Shown here piece after piece: positions 36,521-46,209 of a DNA stretch of 64,000 bases. Source of the DNA: Nostoc edaphicum CCNP1411. GTDB taxonomy: Bacteria > Cyanobacteriota > Cyanobacteriia > Cyanobacteriales > Nostocaceae. The stretch is taken from positions 6,595,001 to 6,659,000 of the forward strand of contig NZ_CP054698.1 of the NCBI RefSeq assembly GCF_014023275.1. The letters are read 5' to 3'. The notes beneath the pieces were generated by a model. The model did not search any database, was not told where the DNA came from, and worked only from the letters and a program-made list of their open reading frames with translations. Positions within the stretch are counted from its first letter, which is position 1; every line of letters starts with the position of its first letter. Made by a program: the position numbers and the translations under genes.

Positions 36521-38245
36521 TTATTTTAATTGTGGTTTTCCCCAAAGTATGGTTTCCTGCTTGTAAATGGCAATTCCCGGTTTTGCTCCTTTGGGTTTGT
36601 AGACGTGTTTTAGCTGAGTGTAAACTACTGGCACTTGCTCACTCTGACGAGCGCGACTGTAATATGCAGCAAGATTAGCTACAAATTGCAAATCAGCTTC
36701 TTCTGCAACAGCACCCGGTTCTAAACGTAGTAATACATGACTCCCTGGAATTTCTTGAGCGTGGAACCATAAGTCATAATCCCCAGCTACACGAAAGGTC
36801 AATTGGTCATTTTGGCGATTGTTACGACCAATTAATACTTCAAAGCCGCCGGGTGTAAGGTAACGATGAAAGTTCGTGCTGGGAGGTTCGTTTGCACTGC
36901 GGCTGCGGTATTCTGGATCTTCTAGATACTTTTGTCCAATCAATTCTTCGCGGATTTCTTCTAAAGCTCGCAAATCTTCTGCTGTTTGGTAGGTGTCTAT
37001 CTGAGCGATCGCAGCTTCTACTTGTTCTAAATACTCAATTTCTGTCTGCACTTCCAACAATAACGGTTCCACAGCAGCACGAGCGCGTTTCAGTTTTTGG
37101 TGCTGTTTGTAAAGACTTTGGGCATTTTGGACGGCATTTTTATCTGGTTGGAGAGCGATCGCAATTGGCAAATTTGTATCAAAATCAGCAAGGATAATTT
37201 CTTTCATCCCCGGTTCCCAGTTTTGCAAATGAGCCATCAATAAATCAGCTTTTTGTCGATACTCATCGGCTTGATCTGATTGCTGCAAGCGCGTCTTAAA
37301 GGTTTGAGCTTTATTCCGTAATTTCGCCAGAATATTATTCAATTTCTGACTCAACTGATGGCGCAATTGCGAAAATAACTGTTGGTCAATCTGGTTACTG
37401 TAATAACAGTTAAGCAACTCTTGGATATTTTTGACCTTTTCAACTGCACCCCAACCCATGACGGTGTAGCCATCTTTTGTCCAAGCGGGTTGAAATTTTC
37501 TGGAATCCAAGGCTTGCAGCCATTCTTCCCAACGCTCAAACAACCGTCGCCAGTCGTCGGGGTTTAGAGTATCGGTGGATGTTTCTGGTGCAATATTTGC
37601 TTCTAGCAGCATTAACTCCAGTAGTGCTGCACTCAAACCACTATAACTTTTCAGCAATTGCCGCTTGATTGCGCCTGGTACTAAACTTACTCGTTCTTGC
37701 CAACGTTCTTGGGATTCGTTCAAACTGGGGACAGTGCCAGTCAGTTTCGGTGGTGTTTCATAAGGTTGTCCGGTTTGGATGGGACGAACACTAGATTGTT
37801 GCTGACTGACTTGATGAGCAGCTGTGATAATTATATTGTTAGCGTCGGTGAGAATGACGTTGCTATACTTGCCCATGATTTCTGCATAGACATGATACAG
37901 GGCAGTTTCTCCGGGACGACGAGCAAATTGCAAATCAATAACCCGCTCCCAAGGAGCGATCGCTTCAATAGCTACCAGCGCCAAACCACCCAATTGGTGT
38001 ATCAGTTGTTGGCTAAAGGTAAAAGTGTCTGGCGATCGCGGTGGTGGATCACCAATACAAATATGTGCAGCTTGCGGATGCCAAGAAATCTGTAGCCAAT
38101 CCCGCTGTTTCAGGGTGCGTAATGCTATGGCAATAGTGTAGCGATCGCGCTGATAAACCTGTTCTGTCCGCGAGGGCAGCCAGTTAGCGCGGATTTCGCT
38201 ACAAGTAGCTGTAAGAGTGGTGAAGTCAACTGGTTGCATAGCCAT
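36521..38245 (-). CDS. rqcH: NFACT / Rqc2 homologue RqcH (fibronectin-binding-like)
   Basis: Cytosolic ribosome-quality-control factor: in bacteria RqcH binds stalled 50S subunits and directs addition of C-terminal alanine tails. 574 residues: an NFACT-N domain (beginning DFTTLTATCSEIRANWLPSR, with LYHVYAEIMGKYSNVILTD), a central HhH-like part, a long coiled coil (about 290-410), and the NFACT-R domain with DYDLWFHAQEIPGSHVLLRL. The length fits. Together with tmRNA in this window, both rescue routes for stalled ribosomes are represented. The start is MAMQPVD or two codons later. Confidence 0.93.
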   Translation of the reverse strand: MAMQPVDFTTLTATCSEIRANWLPSRTEQVYQRDRYTIAIALRTLKQRDWLQISWHPQAAHICIGDPPPRSPDTFTFSQQLIHQLGGLALVAIEAIAPWERVIDLQFARRPGETALYHVYAEIMGKYSNVILTDANNIIITAAHQVSQQQSSVRPIQTGQPYETPPKLTGTVPSLNESQERWQERVSLVPGAIKRQLLKSYSGLSAALLELMLLEANIAPETSTDTLNPDDWRRLFERWEEWLQALDSRKFQPAWTKDGYTVMGWGAVEKVKNIQELLNCYYSNQIDQQLFSQLRHQLSQKLNNILAKLRNKAQTFKTRLQQSDQADEYRQKADLLMAHLQNWEPGMKEIILADFDTNLPIAIALQPDKNAVQNAQSLYKQHQKLKRARAAVEPLLLEVQTEIEYLEQVEAAIAQIDTYQTAEDLRALEEIREELIGQKYLEDPEYRSRSANEPPSTNFHRYLTPGGFEVLIGRNNRQNDQLTFRVAGDYDLWFHAQEIPGSHVLLRLEPGAVAEEADLQFVANLAAYYSRARQSEQVPVVYTQLKHVYKPKGAKPGIAIYKQETILWGKPQLK

Positions 38246-38418
38246 TCGCGTTCAAAGGTCGATGCTCAGTATACTTCTATCTATTGATATTAGCGTAGGC
38301 GTAACTCGCCTTCTCTACGAGACGTACTGTTAAATCAGTATCGCCTAATTGAAGTGATTTATTCCTTCTGGCGTTGTTTTTGGTGTTATATATCTGTGAT
38401 GAATTTTTGGATATTCCC

Positions 38419-38649
38419 CTATTCAATTTGTTGCCTAAGCGATGGTGTTAAAATCATTATTCCTCTCACAACTTCCTCAGGAGTAGCCGTACCATCGATT
38501 ATCTTTGGTGCAATCGCCATCACTTCCAAAGCCAGGTTTGTTGGAATTCCCTTTGCTTCTAACCGCTTCAATTCCAAAACGTCAATACCTGCTGTTAATC
38601 CATCCAAATACTCTTCTACACTCACTCCCAAATTTTCAATTTCTACCAT
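38419..38649 (-). CDS. small hypothetical protein (76 aa)
   Basis: Unrecognised soluble protein of 76 residues: VEIENLGVSVEEYLDGLTAG, then GIPTNLALEVMAIAPKIIDG and a C-terminal MILTPSLRQQIE. No cysteines or membrane segment. A fair ribosome binding site (AGGA, 10 bases before the ATG) and the clean frame support a real gene. It could be an antitoxin-like or adaptor protein, but no partner is next to it; the upstream neighbour is a glycosyltransferase on the same strand. Confidence 0.6.
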   Translation of the reverse strand: MVEIENLGVSVEEYLDGLTAGIDVLELKRLEAKGIPTNLALEVMAIAPKIIDGTATPEEVVRGIMILTPSLRQQIE

Positions 38650-38939
38650 GAGTATAATTTCCTGGTTTTTGTTTGACGTTTCAGGCGATACCTTATAGTT
38701 AACTCAAAGCGATCGCTATTTTTCCCGTGATTGACGATGCCTGAAACCCTTATTATAAAAAGGTATTGCTCAGAAAATCAAACAGTATTGCCAAATTACT
38801 TACGGTTAGTTGGCAATACTGTTTAGTCAAAGGTTGTTTGTGAGAATTTCAGAGGTGTAAAGACACAAATTTTCCATCTCTACAGAATTTATCGGTCTGT
38901 AAATGATTTGATTCTAATCGTATGGGGTTGCTTGTAAGG

Positions 38940-40205
38940 TTATTTAGCAAGCAATAAGGTTTCTTTAGCTGGTTCTAGCAGTTCGGTATAAAGCTCACTT
39001 AACTGAGTTGCGACGCCATGCCAGCTAAACTTGCTTTCGACACGCTTTCTACCGGCTTTACCCAATTCGTCTCGCCACTCTGGATTTAAGAGAATTCTGT
39101 CGATGGCAGAAGCAAAGGCATCTACATCTTGCGGTGGAGCCAATAAACCAGTTTCTTCATTAACCACCGTAAACTGAAGCCCGCCGACATCACTAGCTAC
39201 AACTGGTGTACCGCTTGCCATCGCTTCGATCGCTACGAGTCCAAAGGGTTCGTAGTGACTGGGAACAACGCAAACATCAGCAGCCGCGTAATAAGTTGGC
39301 AAAACATCTTGACTGAGACGACCAGCAAGGGTGGTAAAGTCGCTTATACCTAATTCGTTGATAATAGCCTCAATGCGATCGCGCTCAATTCCGTCGCTAT
39401 TACCTGGAGTACTACCACCACCAATAATTAACTGGAGATTCTTGGAGTCGCGTAGCCCAGACTCGTTTACTGCCCGCACCAAAGTTTCTATGCCTTTGCG
39501 TGGGTCAAAACGTCCTACATATAATACAACTTTCGTTTCTTTATCAATACCCAATTCAGCCCTGGCTGCTTCTCGTGCAATCGAACCAAACCGCTGAATA
39601 TCTGTACCACAGGGAATGATGTCGATATTGCCTTTAGTGGAAACTAGCGATCGCATGTGTTGCTGTTCTTGCGGACTTGTCGCCACAATTCGCTCTGCTA
39701 TTTCCAACACCTCTTTTTCTACTGCTAATCGCTGACTAGCAATCAGAGGAATATCTTCTATAGTGTTGTACTTGACTGCTCCTAATGAGTGGTAAGTGTG
39801 AACCTGTTTACTCTCTTGGATTTTCTTTAACTCCATCCCCACCCAACTAGAGAGCCAATAATTCGTGTGAACTAACTGGTATGTAATATCATTTTTTGCT
39901 TGAAATTTTAGGAAATTATCCACAAATTCTGGCAGAAATTCAAAAATATCATCTCGCGGCACAAACTCAAGGGGGCCAGCTTTTAAACGAATAGTTCGAC
40001 AATTGTTGCTATGTTCAACAATTGAGTCTTGCTCCAGACTCACCTTGCGGGTAAACATATCAACTTGCCATCCTAGCTGCGCTAGTGCTTCACCCACGTG
40101 GCGCACATAAACATTTTGTCCCCCAGCTTCTTCTTTCCCTATTTCAATCGCTGGATCTCCGTGGACGGAAATTAAGGCGATACGTTTTTCGGTGGTAGAG
40201 TTCAT
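38940..40205 (-). CDS. GT4 glycosyltransferase, sucrose-phosphate-synthase/MshA-like
   Basis: Retaining glycosyltransferase of GT-B fold, 421 residues, cytosolic. N-domain: ALISVHGDPAIEIGKEEAGG then QNVYVRHVGEALAQLGW (donor/acceptor glycine loop). C-domain: YVGRFDPRKGIETLVRA, and the nucleotide-sugar motif HYEPFGLVAIEAMASGTPVV with both conserved Glu residues. The layout fits the short cyanobacterial sucrose-phosphate synthases and the MshA-type enzymes; I cannot tell which by eye. If SPS, it makes sucrose-6-phosphate from UDP-glucose and fructose-6-phosphate. It is a single gene with a repeat-rich upstream region. Confidence 0.85.
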   Translation of the reverse strand: MNSTTEKRIALISVHGDPAIEIGKEEAGGQNVYVRHVGEALAQLGWQVDMFTRKVSLEQDSIVEHSNNCRTIRLKAGPLEFVPRDDIFEFLPEFVDNFLKFQAKNDITYQLVHTNYWLSSWVGMELKKIQESKQVHTYHSLGAVKYNTIEDIPLIASQRLAVEKEVLEIAERIVATSPQEQQHMRSLVSTKGNIDIIPCGTDIQRFGSIAREAARAELGIDKETKVVLYVGRFDPRKGIETLVRAVNESGLRDSKNLQLIIGGGSTPGNSDGIERDRIEAIINELGISDFTTLAGRLSQDVLPTYYAAADVCVVPSHYEPFGLVAIEAMASGTPVVASDVGGLQFTVVNEETGLLAPPQDVDAFASAIDRILLNPEWRDELGKAGRKRVESKFSWHGVATQLSELYTELLEPAKETLLLAK

Positions 40206-41349
40206 AGTTTGTGTGTTGCTGATTTTAACAAAGTTTTAGGCTGTTCCAAGTTCGTGCATAGCACGCTTACCTGAATTCTTTAGGAACTTTGATTAATATT
40301 GATTTTAATTTACTATGTCTAATATTTTTTTACATCTTCTGCCAGAAGTATACTTTTAGATAAAATACTTGTATTTAATTTCTTTCGAGATAGAAAATTG
40401 CTGTACTTGCATCTCATACTTTTGATAGATGAAAATTATATTTTTTCATCTACGCCGTGCAAATATAGTTCCATAGATAGATGCCTTGATGTAAGTTCGA
40501 CGAAGTTATAGTAGAACTTAGGAGGTAGGAGTAAAAAAAGTTTTTGCTCAGGCTTGCAGAACAAAGCACAATACCTAACTAACTTACAATCTGCTGTAAA
40601 AAATAGCCGTAGGCAGAGCCGATAAACCTTTTAGGTCAATATCTAAAGAAGGTTTCTTTTTCTGGTAAGTGTCGGCAAGCATCCCAGTGAAAAGATTGCT
40701 CACCAAATTAGGTACACTCTAAGATAGATTGTGTGAAAATTGACGAACTTTTTTCGAGTGTCGCCAAATAGGTTACTGAGAATACTTTCAGTTATTTTTG
40801 CTACAAAGACTATTGTTGCTAAAATTTAACCTCTTGTAAAAGTGCTTTTTGCACTCTTGTGGGAAAAGACGAAGCAGGAAAGGGTTAAATACAAAACATT
40901 TAACGAACCTTGGGGGTTTAAGTCCTAGCCTTTGAAGGGCAGCTTTGATGCCTAAACTAAATCCCCGGACGCGACGCTCCTGCGTCGCTAACGCTGCGCT
41001 ATCGCAGACTCGCTAACACAAAACGTAATTGCTCTCTTCTCTACGAGACGCTCCGCGAACGTAGCTGTAGCGAGTCCACATACTCTTACAAAGAAGCAAG
41101 CTACGCTTTTAGCGTCTCGTAGAGAGCGTAATTGCGTTAGCGGAGCGGGGCGTTAGCCCATTGCGAATTGCGAATTGCGAATTGCGAATTGGTTTAACCC
41201 TTCCCCCTGCCTCTTCGTTGAACCCATATTGTATGAAGTAGTAAGAATAACTGTTAAATATTGATGCAAAATCGGGGAATTGATTGAATTTGCTTCGGAA
41301 AGTTTCAGATTATATTTTCAATCATTAATAAATTTCAGGAGCAAATCAG
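40206..41349. repeat. 1.1-kb gene-free spacer with dispersed repeats
   Basis: No gene is supported. The right part (40970-41160) is packed with CGCGACGCTCCTGCGTCGCTA and CTACGAGACGCTCCGCGAAC type pieces in both orientations, then four GAATTGC heptamers (41162-41191). The left part is plain AT-rich DNA that should hold the glycosyltransferase promoter. The last 130 bp lead to psaK. Confidence 0.7.
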
Positions 41350-41610
41350 GTGTTTACTTCAACCTTACTCGCTGCTGCAACTACACCCCTACAATGGAGT
41401 CCTACAGTTGGGCTGATTATCATTCTCGCTAATATTGTTGCCATTGCCTTTGGCAAATCTAGCATTAAGTATCCCAACGCAGAGCCAAAACTACCCTCAT
41501 CTAATTTATTTGGTGGTTTTGGTTTACCAGCGCTTTTAGCAACTACCGCCTTTGGTCACATCTTAGGAGTGGGCGTTGTCTTAGGGCTGCATAACCTGGG
41601 AAGAATTTAG
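41350..41610 (+). CDS. psaK: photosystem I subunit PsaK
   Basis: Small peripheral subunit of photosystem I with two membrane helices, 86 residues. The N-terminal stretch (FTSTLLAAATTPLQWSPTVG) is followed by helix one (LIIILANIVAIAFGK), the cytoplasmic loop SSIKYPNAEPKLPSSNLFGG, and helix two (GLPALLATTAFGHILGVGVVLGL). The start is GTG with AGGAG eight bases upstream (41337-41341). PsaK binds chlorophylls at the outer edge of the monomer, near where IsiA rings dock, which fits the isi island later in the window. A perfect terminator follows. Confidence 0.95.
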   Translation: MFTSTLLAAATTPLQWSPTVGLIIILANIVAIAFGKSSIKYPNAEPKLPSSNLFGGFGLPALLATTAFGHILGVGVVLGLHNLGRI

Positions 41611-41660
41611 GTTCTTACCCAAGTTAGCTTTTATTTGAAGATTCTTTTGTCTCCAGCTTT

Positions 41661-41692
41661 GAGCCAGAGAGTTATTTCTCTGGCTCTTTTTT
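41661..41692 (+). terminator. psaK terminator
   Basis: GAGCCAGAGA pairs with TCTCTGGCTC (10 bp, six-base loop), followed by TTTTTT. It lies 50 bp after psaK. Confidence 0.93.
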
Positions 41693-41712
41693 ATTGTGGT
41701 GGCGACAACTAT

Positions 41713-42453
41713 CTAACTCTTAACAAATGTCCACTCTAGTACTTTAATGGGAGCTTCTTGTAGTGCTTTAGTTAGTTCGCTACTACTTTCAAATTTTACT
41801 TGGGAGAGTTCGCAGGCTTCGACGTTGACTGTAAATTTATCGTCTTGGAAGGGCCATGGTTTAACAACAACCAATTTATCACTGCGCTGCATGATGTCAT
41901 AGCGCTGACCTTCAGGGCCCTTGCTAATCTCTAAAAACCGCTCATCCTCAGGTAGTTGTTGCTGGCATAAGATGAGAGAAAGGCGATCGCACCATTGCAT
42001 AAATGCATAGGCTGCATCAACTTCCTCCTTTTTGATCCCCAGTTCTTTGCGCCAACTTTGCTGATTTTGAAGTTGTTCATCCAAAACTTTGTCTAGTTTT
42101 GAAGACTTTCCCCGCCTTGGCTCATTTAAACGGCTGATGTGCATAGAAATTAATAGAGCCACCCATCGTCCACGGTAAAGGGCATTCTTTGCCAGATCAG
42201 CCAATTTCTCGACACCGGCATCTGCATCGGCATTTGAGTTAAGGGTGAAATCCTGTGGCGCACCCGCTTCAGTCAAAATATCTTCTTCCCACTCTTTTTC
42301 TAGGTCATCGTGATGGGAAATTGCAGCCATCGTTTCATATAACCTTGCGGGAGCATCTTTACGTCGCCATTGTCCCGCCAGTTGAGCTGCTAATAGAGCA
42401 TGGGCACGATGATAAATGACTTCCCAACCATTTGGCGTAGCGTTGACAATCAC
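41713..42453 (-). CDS. DUF3891 family protein
   Basis: Uncharacterised soluble protein of 246 residues, matching the DUF3891 family: it begins IVNATPNGWEVIYHRAHALL, has ISHHDDLEKEWEED and a LISMHISRLN segment, and YAFMQWCDRLSLILCQQQLP later. The conserved His/Asp pairs (SHHDD, MH, CDRLS) are reminiscent of a metal-dependent HD-type hydrolase, which is inference. The start is GTG with AGGAG eight bases upstream. The gene converges on psaK. Confidence 0.85.
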   Translation of the reverse strand: MIVNATPNGWEVIYHRAHALLAAQLAGQWRRKDAPARLYETMAAISHHDDLEKEWEEDILTEAGAPQDFTLNSNADADAGVEKLADLAKNALYRGRWVALLISMHISRLNEPRRGKSSKLDKVLDEQLQNQQSWRKELGIKKEEVDAAYAFMQWCDRLSLILCQQQLPEDERFLEISKGPEGQRYDIMQRSDKLVVVKPWPFQDDKFTVNVEACELSQVKFESSSELTKALQEAPIKVLEWTFVKS

Positions 42454-42618
42454 AAGTTAATCTCCTGATTCTGAGTTTTGAATTTGAGTTGAATTAATTT
42501 CTGAAATCAGAAATGTTGATGTAGATATTGATGAGCGATCGCTCTAATTTTTTTAGTGTGGCTGAATAATAGCTACAAGTATTTTCACTTGAGTGTAATA
42601 GCCAAATACTCAGTTGAA

Positions 42619-42653
42619 ATTCCCGACCTTTCTAAAAAGTCGGGAATCTTTTT
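42619..42653 (+). terminator. hairpin with T-tract in the DUF3891/Mn-catalase spacer
   Basis: ATTCCCGAC (42619-42627) pairs with GTCGGGAAT (42639-42647), then TCTTTTTG. The T-run is on the plus strand, where no gene is known; it may end a plus-strand RNA or serve as a weak terminator for the minus-strand catalase gene. The rest of the 42454-42788 spacer shows nothing else. Confidence 0.5.
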
Positions 42654-42788
42654 GTTTATGAGATGTAGCTTAACAGCCTAACAATTACTAAAGAGAGTGG
42701 CTGCCTAGCGGATGATTGAACTTTTCAAGAATCTGTTAAAAATCTCTTTACATCAAATCAACCTATACTCTAACTGCAACCTATGCAA

Positions 42789-43481
42789 TTAAGAGTGACT
42801 TTCTAGCGGATTAGCAACATACTTGAATGTTGGCTCAGAATTCCAAGGGCCACGTTCATCTTTACCATTTCCATTTGTAGATAGGTTGTAGTAAAGAGCA
42901 ACAGTGTCATCTGGCTTAACATTACCAAAAAATGGATCTGTCAACTTACCCAGTGAATCTAGAGCTTTCATAAACATCTGTGTATGAGAAATTTCTCGTG
43001 TTAACAGATGGACTAAAGTTTCTTGGGTTTCTTTATCAGTTGCCAACTTAATCAATGATTCGTAAGTCTGACGAGCGCCCGCTTCTGCTGCAACGTTAGC
43101 TCTTAAATCACGCACTACATCTCCACCCTCATTCAAGTAGCTTGCAGTCCAAGCAGTACCTTGGCTATCTAGAAAATGAGGCCCAATTCCTCGAACTGCA
43201 AAGAGAGTACTCTTATAAGCCTCTGTTTGATCTACATTTTTAGTATGAGCTTCAATGAGTTTACCAACCATTTCTAAATGGCTGAATTCCTCGATCGCAA
43301 TGTCTTGGAGCATATCTTTAATGCCAGCATTTTCGACGTGGAATGATTGAACCCAATATTGCAAAGCTGCACTAAGCTCGCCAGTAGCGCCGCCAAACTG
43401 CTCTAAAAGTAACTGAGCAAAACGAGGATTTGGCTCACTAACGTTAACTGCACGAATAGGCTCTTTTTTGTGAAAAAACAT
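42789..43481 (-). CDS. manganese catalase
   Basis: Non-heme dimanganese catalase, 230 residues, a four-helix ferritin-like bundle that splits hydrogen peroxide. Ligand pattern: Glu35 (GATGELSAALQYW), Glu65 and His68 (IEEFSHLEM), Glu133 (AAEAGARQTYE), His166 (TREISHTQMF). Spacings match the family. At 230 residues it is the shorter cyanobacterial/Bacillus type, ending LESHS. Anabaena encodes two such enzymes. The ATG is followed by MFFHKKEPIRAVNVSEPN. Neighbours hemN and heme oxygenase also handle heme and oxygen, but they are separated from this gene by a 522-bp spacer. Confidence 0.94.
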   Translation of the reverse strand: MFFHKKEPIRAVNVSEPNPRFAQLLLEQFGGATGELSAALQYWVQSFHVENAGIKDMLQDIAIEEFSHLEMVGKLIEAHTKNVDQTEAYKSTLFAVRGIGPHFLDSQGTAWTASYLNEGGDVVRDLRANVAAEAGARQTYESLIKLATDKETQETLVHLLTREISHTQMFMKALDSLGKLTDPFFGNVKPDDTVALYYNLSTNGNGKDERGPWNSEPTFKYVANPLESHS

Positions 43482-44003
43482 AGATTGATACTTCCAAAAA
43501 TTATGATGTTAGAGAAGGGAGCGAAACTTTAGCAGTTGCACCTGCCAAAATTACTAAAACTACTCAAGCAATAATACTTATAAGCTTCCTCAACAATCTC
43601 ACTTGTATATAAGTTATCAACTCTGAACTAAAATTCTTTCTACCAGATGGGATAAATGCCGAATCCAAAAGTTAGACAAAAATGTTTATATCAAGATTAT
43701 TTGGATAATAATTAGCATTTATAGTATAAAAATGTTATGCAAAACTTTTGTCAGATAAATCAGGAATTATTGAATAGACTAGTCTAGAAGTTATTCGCCC
43801 TATAACTAGACATTAATCCATGAACTAATTATATTTTTTATGCTTTTTATATCTATCTGAAGATGGAAAAATATTATCTAACTTTTTGCAGATGCATTGA
43901 AATAATTTGTAATTCGTAATTTATAATTACTGAAATCCCCTCAACTGCTATTTTCAAAGTAAATTGAGGGGATAATATGTAGCCAATATTTGCAAAAGCG
44001 ATA
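43482..44003. other. 522-bp spacer between Mn-catalase and hemN
   Basis: AT-rich; it must contain the Mn-catalase promoter near 43490-43620. I see no repeat array, RNA gene or further coding frame. Confidence 0.4.
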
Positions 44004-45386
44004 TCAAATGGCGCGGGAGAATTTTGTCTCTCGCGTTCTGGTGTGAGTATCAAATATGACGGCAATATTTCTGACTAATAATCTACCGATGTCTGTAATC
44101 TGGATCTGATTTTTTGATAAACTGACTAGACCATCGGCTTCTAGTGGTTTTAATGCCTCTATTTCCTCGGAGAAATATTCATCAAAATTGATATGATATT
44201 TATTTTCAACATCTTGCTTATGCAACTGAAAGTGAGACATAATACCCATGATGACATCCCGTCTGATGATGTCATTTTGAGTAAGTTTGATGCCTTTACT
44301 AACAGGTAAACTACCTGCTGCAATTGTCTGATAATAATCCTTTAATTCCTTGTGATTTTGGGCATAAGCATCTTCTAGCATACTGATGGATGTAGAACCA
44401 AAACCAAAGAGTTCTGTTTCAGCGTGGGTAGTGTAGCCTTGAAAATTGCGTTTGAGAGTGCCATTGCGTTGAGCGATCGCTAGTTCGTCATCAGTTTTAG
44501 CAAAATGATCCATCCCAATAAATAGATATTGGTTATTTGTCAATTCTTCAATGGTCATTTTCAGAATCTCTAACTTTTCCTCTGCTGGCGGTAGTGCCTC
44601 TTGAGGAATATTTTTTTGCGTCGGTTTGAGCCACGGTACATAGGCAAAGTTAAAGACCACAATTCGGTCAGGATCTAATTCAATAGTCTTTTTCAGCGTC
44701 TCCCGAAATGTCTCGCGGTTTTGATAGGGTAAACCATAAATTAGGTCTACATTCACACTTTCAAACTTAGCTTCTTTGACCCAACTCATGACATCAAAGA
44801 GCATTTCTTCTGGCTGGACACGATTAACAGCTACTTGAACTTGGCTATTAAAATCCTGAATGCCAAAACTAATACGGTTAAACCCAATCTCTCTCAGAAA
44901 GAAAATGTAGTTTTTATCGATATAGCGGGGATTAATCTCAATTGAGATTTCTGCTTCTGAATCGATGTTGAAATAGCGATTTATATTTTTCCATAAAACT
45001 TCTACCTGGTGACGCTCTAAGTAATTAGGAGTACCACCTCCCCAGTGGATTTGCAGTACTTTTCTGTCTGGATCGATTAAAGCTGCGGTGTTTTTGATGT
45101 CTTGAATCAAAGACTCCACATAAGGTTTAGCAATATTCTTGTTGTTGGAAATTACTGTGTTACAGCCGCAGAAGTAGCAAGCACTTTGGCAAAAAGGGAT
45201 GTGGAAATACAAACTCATAGGGGTTTTGCGTTGGTTCGATGCTGCGATCGCGGCCTTAAAATCAGTTTCGGTGAATGTTTCGCTTAACTCTGTAGCGGGC
45301 GGGTAACTGGTGTATCTAGGTGCGCGAGTGTCGTACTTTTGAATCAGATCCAGATCAAACTTGACACCAGGTAGTAGAAAAACCAT
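44004..45386 (-). CDS. hemN: oxygen-independent coproporphyrinogen III oxidase
   Basis: Radical-SAM enzyme that converts coproporphyrinogen III to protoporphyrinogen IX without O2, 460 residues. The iron-sulfur ligand motif is CQSACYFCGCN (CxxxCxxC plus C). HemN-specific features are the N-terminal KYDTRAPRYTSYPPA and the late GMDHFAKTDDELA and GYTTHAETELFGFG segments. I start at MVFLLPGVKFD; the 30 codons before it read through TGACAAA repeats. It lies 106 bp after heme oxygenase on the same strand. In other cyanobacteria ho and hemN copies form a low-oxygen-induced unit, so micro-oxic regulation is plausible here. Confidence 0.96.
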   Translation of the reverse strand: MVFLLPGVKFDLDLIQKYDTRAPRYTSYPPATELSETFTETDFKAAIAASNQRKTPMSLYFHIPFCQSACYFCGCNTVISNNKNIAKPYVESLIQDIKNTAALIDPDRKVLQIHWGGGTPNYLERHQVEVLWKNINRYFNIDSEAEISIEINPRYIDKNYIFFLREIGFNRISFGIQDFNSQVQVAVNRVQPEEMLFDVMSWVKEAKFESVNVDLIYGLPYQNRETFRETLKKTIELDPDRIVVFNFAYVPWLKPTQKNIPQEALPPAEEKLEILKMTIEELTNNQYLFIGMDHFAKTDDELAIAQRNGTLKRNFQGYTTHAETELFGFGSTSISMLEDAYAQNHKELKDYYQTIAAGSLPVSKGIKLTQNDIIRRDVIMGIMSHFQLHKQDVENKYHINFDEYFSEEIEALKPLEADGLVSLSKNQIQITDIGRLLVRNIAVIFDTHTRTRETKFSRAI

Positions 45387-45454
45387 TGAGTTTCTTTCCA
45401 ATGAATGAAGGGAGTGGGGAGATAATGGAGATGAGGAGCAGGGGAGAAATAACC

Positions 45455-45488
45455 AATGACAAATGACAAATGACAAATGACAAATGAC
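45455..45488. repeat. AAATGAC heptamers between heme oxygenase and hemN
   Basis: About five AAATGAC-type units, the same family as at 1441-1468, in the spacer between heme oxygenase and hemN. Confidence 0.9.
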
Positions 45489-45492
45489 TAAC

Positions 45493-46209
45493 TTAATTAG
45501 CCGCAGCGATTTCAGTACTACCTGAATTCTGAGAACGAGTAAGGCTATTAAACAGGACTTGACCGAGTGCTTTAATTAAACTTCCCTCTAACTCCTGAGC
45601 CATCTGTAAATTGAACCCAAAGGCATTATTAGCTTCTGCAACAATCCGTTCTGCTGTTATATCATCAACGGTTAATGCATTTAATGCCTGACGATACTTA
45701 TCCTTAAATGCCTTTTTGTCAGGAATTTGCTCAAAATTGTAAAAGGATGTACCCTCATAACCAGAAAGGTTCAAGGCTGACTGAGCAACTTTTTGTAGCA
45801 TTTGACCCCCTGAGAGATCGCCCATGTAGCGAGTGTAGGCATGACCTAGCAATAAGGCTGGTTCACTAGCAGAAATTTCCCGAATGCGATCAATGTACTT
45901 TTGGGCAGCGAATGAGGGTGTAACCTGCTCTCTCCAGTTATCCCCATAATAGAACACCATGTCTTTTTCGAGCGAGGATTGGCGATTAAGTTCGGGGAAG
46001 TAAACCGCACTAATCACAGGATGCTCTACATGGCTCTCTAATGCTGCTTCTAGTTCGCTGTAGATGTAATACAAGTTGCTTAAGAACTTGGCGAAGCAGT
46101 CTCTATCCACAACTCCTTGCAAAAAACATTTCATGAATCCCACATTTTCTGCTGATGTGTGGGCTTGTTGAGTTCCAGAGCGGAGTTTGATGGCTAGATT
46201 GCTACTCAT
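45493..46209 (-). CDS. heme oxygenase (biliverdin-producing)
   Basis: Opens heme to biliverdin, iron and CO using reduced ferredoxin; it feeds bilin synthesis for phycobilisomes and recycles iron. 238 residues. The proximal histidine region is SGTQQAHTSAEN, and the distal helix is YTRYMGDLSGGQMLQKVAQ, with the conserved GDLSGGQ. The start is MSSNLAIKLRSG, preceded by GAAGGAAGC; an ATG five codons upstream is less likely. Cyanobacteria carry HO1 (constitutive) and HO2 (low oxygen). The coupling to hemN suggests the second, but sequence alone does not settle it. Confidence 0.93.
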   Translation of the reverse strand: MSSNLAIKLRSGTQQAHTSAENVGFMKCFLQGVVDRDCFAKFLSNLYYIYSELEAALESHVEHPVISAVYFPELNRQSSLEKDMVFYYGDNWREQVTPSFAAQKYIDRIREISASEPALLLGHAYTRYMGDLSGGQMLQKVAQSALNLSGYEGTSFYNFEQIPDKKAFKDKYRQALNALTVDDITAERIVAEANNAFGFNLQMAQELEGSLIKALGQVLFNSLTRSQNSGSTEIAAAN

